Source: Cellvibrionaceae bacterium
Lineage (GTDB): Bacteria; Pseudomonadota; Gammaproteobacteria; Pseudomonadales; Cellvibrionaceae
Assembly: GCA_021151525.1 (NCBI GenBank)
Contig: JAGKXD010000024.1
Coordinates: forward strand, 1-43,367
Direction: 5' to 3'
Length of the DNA: 43,367 nucleotides
Numbering within the stretch: position 1 is the first letter of the stretch; each line of letters opens with the position of its first letter. The notes below the pieces were generated by a model. The model made no database searches. It worked only from the letters and a program-made list of their open reading frames with translations, and was not told the origin of the DNA. This document shows, piece after piece, positions 32,577 through 38,677 of this stretch. The position numbers and the translations under genes were made by a program.

Positions 32577-33020
32577 CTATTGAGCCTTTGGCTTTTTCTT
32601 GGTGCGTTCCTTTGCAACTTCCAAGGGTGTTACAACTCCGCCCTTATTGCCCCACGAGTTCATTACATAACTCAATACATCTGCCACTTCTTCATCATTA
32701 AAATTAAATGAAGGCATAGCATCCATATAAAGTTTATTTTTAACAAGAACAGTACCATCGTGCCCATTCATAACAAAATCTATAACACGTAATTTATTTT
32801 TGATTAAAAAATCAGATTTGGCGAGGGGGGGAAATGTATTAGGAACTCCTTCGCCGGTTGGTTGATGGCAGCGAGAACAGTTTTGTTCATAAATCGTCTG
32901 ACCCAACTGAATGCGTTCCTGAAGGCTTTTAGCCGGTAGCGAGGATGACGGTTCTGCACCCGCCATTGACCATATCAACAAAAGACCTAGACCTATTGCT
33001 GGCTTGTAGAGGGTAAACAT
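32577..33020 (-). CDS. Secreted class I cytochrome c
   Basis: Small periplasmic c-type cytochrome of 147 residues. A signal peptide (about 1-22, GLGLLLIWSMAGA) is followed by the heme motif CSRCH (Cys48, Cys51, His52) and a likely axial Met102 in DAMPSF. The block GEGVPNTFPPLAKSDFL and the C-terminal DEEVADVLSYVMNSWGN resemble the cytochrome c domains linked to copper nitrite reductases and to other dehydrogenases. It serves as an electron carrier; the partner is not visible here. AAAGGAG lies 5 nt before the ATG. It ends in a basic tail (KERTKKKPKAQ). Confidence 0.9.
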   Translation of the reverse strand: MFTLYKPAIGLGLLLIWSMAGAEPSSSLPAKSLQERIQLGQTIYEQNCSRCHQPTGEGVPNTFPPLAKSDFLIKNKLRVIDFVMNGHDGTVLVKNKLYMDAMPSFNFNDEEVADVLSYVMNSWGNKGGVVTPLEVAKERTKKKPKAQ

Positions 33021-33410
33021 AAAAACTCCTTTATTTCGGGGGCTAGGTTTAAGTGTAGAAGATCCTTAGGCAAACAAGCTGACTTGAATCAAAAATAATA
33101 GCTTTGTGAGCTTGGAAGCCTTACCCATATGTCTACTTGCCGCCGTCTCACACTTCAACGCATTTTTTGTTCCTCAAAATCTCATAGTAAATATTGATGA
33201 TGTTTGGCTGTACATCGAAGAGCATTCTGCAGACACTTGTGCGCACATTTTTAGGTGCATTTGTTGCCTATATTGTTGGGTACAAAACTACATAAATGTA
33301 TACGGTCATGCTCTGAACCCCATATATATCCTTTCAAAAGTTAAACGCTATTAATAATAAAATGTGCTCGATACTAAAAGGCGCATAGATTAATTCTCTT
33401 GGAGTCATAA
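33021..33410. other. A/T-rich divergent intergenic region
   Basis: These 390 bases separate the cytochrome c gene from the halogenase-like gene, which diverge. They must hold both promoters. I see no convincing gene (an open frame at 33106-33354 has no ribosome binding site and no protein-like pattern) and no strong repeat. TAATAATAAAAT near 33353 could contribute a -10 box for the halogenase-like gene. Confidence 0.4.
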
Positions 33411-34898
33411 ATGGACAACTCAATAAAAAAAGTTGTAATTGCTGGTGGCGGAACAGCGGGTTGGATTGCTGCTGCGACAATTTCTCACCACTTTTCGTCG
33501 GTACTAGATATTCGGCTGATTGAATCTGAAGAAATTGGCACGGTTGGTGTCGGTGAAGCAACTGTTCCGCCGATTTGTTCGTTCCATAAGTTGTTGAATA
33601 TTGATGAGCAAGAATTTTTGCGAGCGACTCAGGGAACATTCAAACTGGGAATAAATTTTGAAAACTGGGCACGAAAAGGCGATGAGTATATTCACTCCTT
33701 TGGAATAACAGGAAAAGTATTTTGGTTGGCAGACTGGGTACAATTTTGGACAAAGGCACGAGGAATGGGATTGCAAAATGACTATGGAGATTTTTGTTTA
33801 GAGTTACAAGCAGCCAAAATGGGAAAGTTTGCCATTACGGAAAATCCGAGTATTAATTATGCGTATCATTTTAATGCATCCCTTTACGCAAAGTTTTTGC
33901 GTAAATACAGCGAAACGCGTGGAGTAAGGCGTACTGAAGGAAAAATTGTTGATGTCGCGACACATAGCGATAACGGCTTTATTAAAAGTGTGACCCTCGC
34001 GTCAGGTGAAGTTGTTGAAGGTGATTTGTTTATCGATTGCACCGGCTTCCGTGGTTTGTTAATTGAGCAAACCTTACATACGGGTTATGAAGATTGGTCG
34101 CAGTGGCTACTCAATGATAGCGCTATAGCGACACAGACAAAAAATCCAGGGCCCGCCTTGCCCTATACACGAGCGGTTGCGCATCAAGCGGGTTGGCAGT
34201 GGCATATTCCATTGCAAAGTCGCATTGGAACTGGTTATGTTTATTGCAGTAAATATATTTCAGATGAGGAGGCCAGAAAAACATTTATCGAAAATTTACC
34301 CGGCGAAGCACTTAATGAACCTTTTGTATTGAAATTTAAAACTGGCCGCCGTAAAAAAAGTTGGAATAAAAACTGTATCGCATTAGGTTTGTCGAGCGGA
34401 TTTATTGAGCCTTTGGAATCTACCAGCATTCATTTAATTATGATGGGCGCAATGAGGCTGGCAAAGTTTTTTCCTCGTAATGGCATCAAAGAATCTAATG
34501 TGGCTGAATATAATCAGCAAACAATTACTGAAATTGAACGTATCCGAGATTTTGTGATATTGCACTACAAAGCAACCGAACGCGACGATACTTCGTACTG
34601 GCGTTATTGCAGAGATATGATTGTGCCAGACACGCTGGCGCAGCGGATTCAATTGTTCAAGGAGACGGGAATAGCTTATCGAACCGAAGGTGAAATCTTT
34701 GAAAAAGATTCATGGTCGCAAGTGATGATTGGGCAGAGAATTGTTCCCGAGGACTATCATCGCTACGTTGATGAGTTAAACCACAAAGATCTTTGCAAAT
34801 ACATGATGGAATTTGCAGATAGCGTTAAAAAGCACGCAATGCAATTACCAAGTCATGAGGATTTTGTGCGAGGTTATTGTTCGGAGCATGATGCTTAG
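33411..34898 (+). CDS. Flavin-dependent tryptophan halogenase-like protein
   Basis: FAD-binding protein of 495 residues in the tryptophan halogenase family. Motifs: dinucleotide loop GGGTAGW (12-18), EIGTVGVGEATVPP, the lysine of FKLGINFENW (Lys78, the equivalent of the catalytic Lys79 of PrnA), WQWHIPLQSRIGTGYVY (the WxWxIP signature) and SGFIEPLESTSIHL, whose glutamate matches PrnA Glu346. All key residues of a working halogenase thus seem present. A GGAG precedes the ATG. It is monocistronic in the window: no flavin reductase, and none of the TonB receptor or SapC genes that often accompany this family in Cellvibrio and Caulobacter relatives. Substrate, if any, is unknown. Confidence 0.9.
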   Translation: MDNSIKKVVIAGGGTAGWIAAATISHHFSSVLDIRLIESEEIGTVGVGEATVPPICSFHKLLNIDEQEFLRATQGTFKLGINFENWARKGDEYIHSFGITGKVFWLADWVQFWTKARGMGLQNDYGDFCLELQAAKMGKFAITENPSINYAYHFNASLYAKFLRKYSETRGVRRTEGKIVDVATHSDNGFIKSVTLASGEVVEGDLFIDCTGFRGLLIEQTLHTGYEDWSQWLLNDSAIATQTKNPGPALPYTRAVAHQAGWQWHIPLQSRIGTGYVYCSKYISDEEARKTFIENLPGEALNEPFVLKFKTGRRKKSWNKNCIALGLSSGFIEPLESTSIHLIMMGAMRLAKFFPRNGIKESNVAEYNQQTITEIERIRDFVILHYKATERDDTSYWRYCRDMIVPDTLAQRIQLFKETGIAYRTEGEIFEKDSWSQVMIGQRIVPEDYHRYVDELNHKDLCKYMMEFADSVKKHAMQLPSHEDFVRGYCSEHDA

Positions 34899-34952
34899 GC
34901 TTGAGCATCCAATTCGCGTTTTCCTTGAATAGCTAAGCACAACTTTTCTCCA

Positions 34953-34978
34953 TAGGTTGGGCATTGCGGCCCAACCTA
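34953..34978. repeat. Perfect 10-bp palindrome TAGGTTGGGC/GCCCAACCTA
   Basis: Arms 34953-34962 and 34969-34978 with loop ATTGCG. It lies after the halogenase-like gene and its right arm contains the stop codon of the minus-strand pseudogene. It may serve as a 3' hairpin for both and resembles common REP-type GGTTGGGC palindromes. Confidence 0.65.
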
Positions 34979-35395
34979 CTTGCTAGAGTACTTTGTTGTC
35001 ACAATCTGGTAGCTATTTGTTGTATGAACAAGCGCTATTTGAAATTTATCTTCATAGATTAGGGCGTCTGTATCCGATATATGAGATAAGGTCGATTTGT
35101 AAAGTTCTACGCCGTACTTCTCGGCTATCGCAAAATAGAATTGCATTTTCTCAATCAGGTCGATTGCTTCTTTGTTATTTTTAAAATAAACGATAGCTTT
35201 AACGGAGTTGCCGTCTTCGTAAAATGGTGGAACAGGAAGTAGTTTTTAAAACAGTGCCCGCTGTTGCCAGTAGGTGGTAGCCTCGCCTTCAGTAACTATC
35301 TTTGCATCAACCAATTTCCATATGGCGACAAATATTCCACGAGGTTGGTTTGTGGAATAGGCGATGTCCTTTGTGTGAATTCTGAAATATTCCAT
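34976..35395 (-). pseudogene. Unrecognised 139-residue protein with one in-frame stop
   Basis: Reading the minus strand from ATG 35395 gives a continuous frame of 140 codons to TAG 34978-34976, broken only by one TAA (35248-35246, codon 50). The first half reads MEYFRIHTKDIAYSTN...VAIWKLVDAKIV...YWQQRALF, and the second half continues in the same frame as KLLPVPPFYEDGNSVKAIVYF...LIEKMQFYFAIAEKYGVEL, clearly protein-like with PPFYEDGN as the most conserved-looking block. A single GAA-to-TAA change would explain the stop. It lies just upstream on the minus strand of nothing, and downstream of the HD-domain gene (30 nt), so it may have been in that operon. I do not recognise the family. A sequencing error is possible. 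Confidence 0.7.
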
Positions 35396-35424
35396 TAATA
35401 ATTCCGTGTGGATAATTTTAGGTG

Positions 35425-36006
35425 TTATCGTTTGGTTAACATGTCTTCAATTTCGGTCTCTAGTTTTGGCTTAAGATTATCCCAAACCCGAGTGCTGCCA
35501 TTAGCTATTTTGCTATTAACATTAATGATCTGTGCAAAAGAAATATTATTTTCCCGCCAGCTTTGTCCGTTATTCTCCAGATTTTGTAAAACGGGCGGGA
35601 TGCGGTCTATCGCATTTGCATAAATAGCTTCGGGTGTTACGCATTCTTCAAATTCTTGCCAGAGTGTATGTAACTCATTTGCAATTTCAGGTGGTAGCAG
35701 GGCGAACAACCTTTTGAAGCCCTCTGCTTCTTTTTGTTTTATTTCTTCTTTGTTTGTTGCGTAGACAATAGTGTCACCAGCATCAATTTCGCCCAGATCA
35801 TGAATTAGCAACATTTTTATTACACGATCGATGTTGATTGGCTCATTCGCATATTCTTTGAGAAGTAATGCTGTTAAGCAAATCTGCCAACTATGCTCTG
35901 CAGAGTTTTCATAACGATCAATACCTACAACTTTGGTTTTACGAAGTGTGCCCTTAAGTTTTTCTATTTCGATGATGAAATTGAGAATTTGGTCTATAGA
36001 GGTCAT
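35425..36006 (-). CDS. HD-domain phosphohydrolase (YfbR/HDDC2-like)
   Basis: Soluble metal-dependent phosphohydrolase of 193 residues. The HD-superfamily residues are ENSAEHSW (His38), LLIHDLGEIDAGDT (His69-Asp70) and the later NAIDRIPP (metal-binding aspartate). This set matches the HD_3 group of 5'-deoxynucleotidases such as YfbR and HDDC2, which hydrolyse deoxynucleoside monophosphates. AGGAA lies before the ATG. It is transcribed in the same direction as argF but is separated by a strong terminator, so it has its own promoter in the short gap or relies on read-through. Substrate is inferred only. Confidence 0.85.
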   Translation of the reverse strand: MTSIDQILNFIIEIEKLKGTLRKTKVVGIDRYENSAEHSWQICLTALLLKEYANEPINIDRVIKMLLIHDLGEIDAGDTIVYATNKEEIKQKEAEGFKRLFALLPPEIANELHTLWQEFEECVTPEAIYANAIDRIPPVLQNLENNGQSWRENNISFAQIINVNSKIANGSTRVWDNLKPKLETEIEDMLTKR

Positions 36007-36032
36007 TGCTTATTCCTGATTAGAAATTAAGA

Positions 36033-36070
36033 ATAAAAATAAACCCGCACTAGGGCGGGTTTATTTTTAT
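36033..36070 (-). terminator. Terminator after argF
   Basis: Perfect 16-bp stem (36033-36048 with 36055-36070), GC-rich at the loop side, A/T-rich outside, 6-nt loop. On the minus strand the T-rich arm follows the GC core. It starts 10 nt after the argF stop and could act in both directions. Confidence 0.88.
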
Positions 36071-36079
36071 CTTCATCCA

Positions 36080-36997
36080 TCACTGATTAAACAAAAATTC
36101 CATCAGTGCTTTTTGGGCGTGTAAGCGGTTTTCTGCTTCTTCCCACACAATTGCGTTTGGATCATCCATTATCTCTGCGCTGACTTCTTTGCCTCTGTAG
36201 GCGGGTAGGCAGTGCATGAAGAGAACGTCTGATTTTGCATTGCTTAAAAGTTCGCGGTTGACTTGGTAGCCGGCGAAAATTTTCTCGCGTTGTTTTTTCT
36301 CGTCTTCCTGCCCCATGGATGCCCAAGTGTCTGTCACAACCAAATCGGCATTTTTAACAGCGGCAATTGGGTCTTGGCTGATGGAGACACGGTCTTTGTG
36401 TTTTTCCAGCATGTGTTCCCAAGGTTCAAAACCTTTGGGCGTTGCAATGCGCAATTCAAAATCGCACAGCTCGGCGGCCTGCATGTAGCTTTGGCACATG
36501 TTGTTGCCATCGCCAACCCATGCCACGGTTTTGCCCGCGAGTGAACCGCGTTGCTCAACGAAGGTTTGAATGTCTGCAAGTAATTGGCAGGGGTGATGAT
36601 CGTCGGTCAAACCGTTGATAACAGGTACGCGCGAATATTCGGCGAAGCGTTCAACGGTAGCGTGGGCGAAGGTACGGATCATAACCATATCGACCATGCT
36701 GGCGATGCAGCGTGCGGAATCTTCAATAGGTTCGCCGCGCCCTAGTTGTGAATCTTTGGTGGACAGGAAAATAGCGTGGCCACCGGCTTGTGCCATGGCA
36801 GATTCAAAAGAGACACGGGTGCGGGTGGATGATTTTTCGAAAATCATCGCCAGCACTTTGTCTTTAAAAATTTCTGTGGCTATGCCTTTGCGCTGCAAAG
36901 CTTTTAACTCTATAGCGCGTTTGATGATGTGGTTTAACTCGTCGCGGTTAACGTCTTCGAGGGTTAAAAAATGTCTCGGTGCCTTTGGGGGAACCAT
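36080..36997 (-). CDS. argF: Ornithine carbamoyltransferase
   Basis: Anabolic enzyme of arginine synthesis that makes citrulline from ornithine and carbamoyl phosphate. Family motifs: STRTR (57-61, carbamoyl phosphate site), HPCQ (135-138), DTWASMG (223-229) and HCLPAYRG (262-269). The 305 residues are usual for the ArgF type. It lies 103 nt downstream of argD on the same strand, with a terminator-like hairpin in the gap only about 27 nt from the ATG, so expression relative to argD is likely tuned. The gene order argD-argF is seen in pseudomonads. Confidence 0.96.
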   Translation of the reverse strand: MVPPKAPRHFLTLEDVNRDELNHIIKRAIELKALQRKGIATEIFKDKVLAMIFEKSSTRTRVSFESAMAQAGGHAIFLSTKDSQLGRGEPIEDSARCIASMVDMVMIRTFAHATVERFAEYSRVPVINGLTDDHHPCQLLADIQTFVEQRGSLAGKTVAWVGDGNNMCQSYMQAAELCDFELRIATPKGFEPWEHMLEKHKDRVSISQDPIAAVKNADLVVTDTWASMGQEDEKKQREKIFAGYQVNRELLSNAKSDVLFMHCLPAYRGKEVSAEIMDDPNAIVWEEAENRLHAQKALMEFLFNQ

Positions 36998-37024
36998 AAT
37001 GCTCTTCTCTTTTTCGAGCTGCTG

Positions 37025-37046
37025 AAAAAATGCGAAAGCGCATTTT
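37025..37046 (-). terminator. Terminator/attenuator hairpin between argD and argF
   Basis: On the minus strand AAAATGCG (37046-37039) pairs with CGCATTTT (37034-37027) across a 4-nt loop, and the T-run continues to 37025. Only 27 nt separate it from the argF start. Confidence 0.7.
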
Positions 37047-37065
37047 ATAACTGCAGGTCATTGCT

Positions 37066-37095
37066 GCGGGCTTTGGCTACGAGAGCCGTGCCCGC
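37066..37095 (-). other. Two-part GC hairpin just after argD
   Basis: GCGGGC (37066-37071) pairs with GCCCGC (37090-37095), and inside it GGCT (37075-37078) pairs with AGCC (37084-37087). It begins 6 nt after the argD stop codon and lies before the terminator-like hairpin in transcription order, so it may shield the argD mRNA or take part in attenuation. Confidence 0.5.
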
Positions 37096-37100
37096 GTTTG

Positions 37101-38264
37101 TTAAAACTCAGTGACTAATTCGACCACTTTGGTAACCAGCTCGTTGACCTCTTCATCGGTAAGGATGAAGGTGGGTAGCAAACGAATGGTGTTCACTGAG
37201 GTTACGTTAATCAAAATACCTTTGGCGCGGGCTTTATCCATCAGCTCGGCCGCTGGCGCGTTTAATTCAATACCAATCATTAAACCTTTGCCGCGGATAT
37301 CAACCACTTTGGGGTTGCCCGCAAGTTTGGCTTTAAAGTCGGCCAAGATTTTATCGCCAAGAACTTTGGCTTTTTCGATCAAACCTTCTGCCAACAATGT
37401 TTCCACAACGGCAACGCCCGCTCTGGTGGCTAAAGGGTTGCCGCCAAAGGTGGTGCCGTGGTTGCCGGGTTGTAATACGTCCGCTGCTTTGCCGCGAGCG
37501 ATACAGGCACCAATAGGTACGCCATTGCCCAAGCCTTTTGCGGTAGTTACCACGTCCGGCAATATACCGTTGTGTTGATAGGCAAAGAAGGTTCCGGTCC
37601 GGCCATTGCCAGTTTGGATCTCATCTGCCATCAGCAGCCAATCTTTGGCATCTGCCAAGGCGCGCAACTTGTTCAAGTAATCGGGTGCAGGAACACGAAT
37701 ACCGCCTTCGCCTTGTACAGGCTCAACCAGAATCGCCACAATGTTGCTGTGCTCTGCGGCTGCCGCTTCAATGGCGGGAACATCGTTAAAAGGAACGCGG
37801 ATAAAACCTTCTACCAGCGGTTCAAAGCCAATTTGTACTTTGGGGTTGCCGGTAGCGCTCAAGGTGGCGAGGGTTCTGCCGTGGAAGCTGTTGCTGGTGA
37901 CGATAATGGCGGGGTTCTTCACACCTTTTTCGTTGCCGTATTTACGTGCGATTTTAATTGCCGCTTCGTTAGCTTCTGCGCCTGAGTTGGAGAAGAAAAC
38001 CTTATCCATACCCGATTGCTCAATCAGCAAGTCGGCCAAGCGTTGCTGGCTGGGGATGTTGTAGTAGTTGGAGCAGTGGATCAGGGTGCTAACTTGTTCG
38101 GTCAAGGCTTTGGTAACGGCAGGGTGTGAGTAGCCCAAACCGCACACGGCGATACCGCTGATAGCATCCAGATATGAGTTGCCCTTGTCATCCCACACTC
38201 GGCTGCCTTCGCCCTTTACGAGGGTGAGGGTTCTTGCGCCGTAGGTGTTCATCAAGGTAGTCAT
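37101..38264 (-). CDS. argD: Acetylornithine aminotransferase (class III, ArgD)
   Basis: PLP enzyme that makes N-acetylornithine in arginine synthesis; the same family also takes succinyldiaminopimelate in lysine synthesis. Class III aminotransferase motifs: FSNSGAEANEAAIKIARKY, SFHGRTLATLSATG, VEPVQGEGG, MADEIQTGNGRTG and the PLP lysine in TTAKGLGNGVPIGA (Lys243 from this start). The frame opens at a GTG (38276), but ATG 38264 has GGAG 6 nt upstream and gives 387 residues, the usual length. A 400-nt gap lies upstream with an imperfect leader hairpin. Together with argF this is the arginine pair of the window. Confidence 0.93.
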   Translation of the reverse strand: MTTLMNTYGARTLTLVKGEGSRVWDDKGNSYLDAISGIAVCGLGYSHPAVTKALTEQVSTLIHCSNYYNIPSQQRLADLLIEQSGMDKVFFSNSGAEANEAAIKIARKYGNEKGVKNPAIIVTSNSFHGRTLATLSATGNPKVQIGFEPLVEGFIRVPFNDVPAIEAAAAEHSNIVAILVEPVQGEGGIRVPAPDYLNKLRALADAKDWLLMADEIQTGNGRTGTFFAYQHNGILPDVVTTAKGLGNGVPIGACIARGKAADVLQPGNHGTTFGGNPLATRAGVAVVETLLAEGLIEKAKVLGDKILADFKAKLAGNPKVVDIRGKGLMIGIELNAPAAELMDKARAKGILINVTSVNTIRLLPTFILTDEEVNELVTKVVELVTEF

Positions 38265-38677
38265 TTGGGGCTCCACTAAAAATCAATAAAAACAAATCAA
38301 TAAAAAATACATCGCCGAAGCCAAAGGATCTGGCTCGGTTCAAATAAGGGCAGGGAATTAACCTCAGCGCTAAAACAAAACAGCCATGAATTTCAGGTGA
38401 CGGCTGTTAGTGAAAACTGGGATTTTTGGGGTTTTGGCACAAGATCTTGCTTCATCTATAAGCAAAAACCACAAAATGAGCCGCAATAGTATAAGCAAAC
38501 GGCGTTATTGGCAAATTTAGGCCGCAAAAACTGGCCGTTTTACGGAGTTTTTGGGTGGGCGCTTCTATTCAAAAATGCAGTCCAGTGCTGCCATTTTATG
38601 AGCAAATAATTCTGGGGTGAGTAATTCCTGAATGCTTGAGAGAGGGGCGTTCAGCGCCTTTTGGGGCGATCTGCAGC
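38265..38677. other. argD leader and intergenic region
   Basis: No gene is supported in these bases. On the minus strand, towards argD, there is an imperfect hairpin at 38315-38338 (CCG-AGCC against GGCT-CGG with one bulged base) with a T-run 7 nt beyond, too far for a standard terminator, and AT-rich direct repeats (TATTGATTT) before the argD ribosome binding site. A further 7-bp stem (38379-38385 with 38402-38408) lies upstream. I looked for an ArgR box and a leader peptide rich in arginine and found neither convincingly. Confidence 0.4.

Noticed and set aside
33106..33354. Open frame of 82 codons between the cytochrome c and halogenase-like genes
   Set aside because: GTG start without ribosome binding site, Cys/His-rich composition without pattern, and it fills a promoter region.
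38315..38338. Hairpin in the argD leader, considered as a terminator or riboswitch
   Set aside because: The T-run is 7 nt away from the stem and no known riboswitch core was recognised.
38477..38521. 14-codon plus-strand frame MSRNSISKRRYWQI, considered as an arginine leader peptide
   Set aside because: It is on the strand opposite to argD and has no arginine gene downstream on its own strand.
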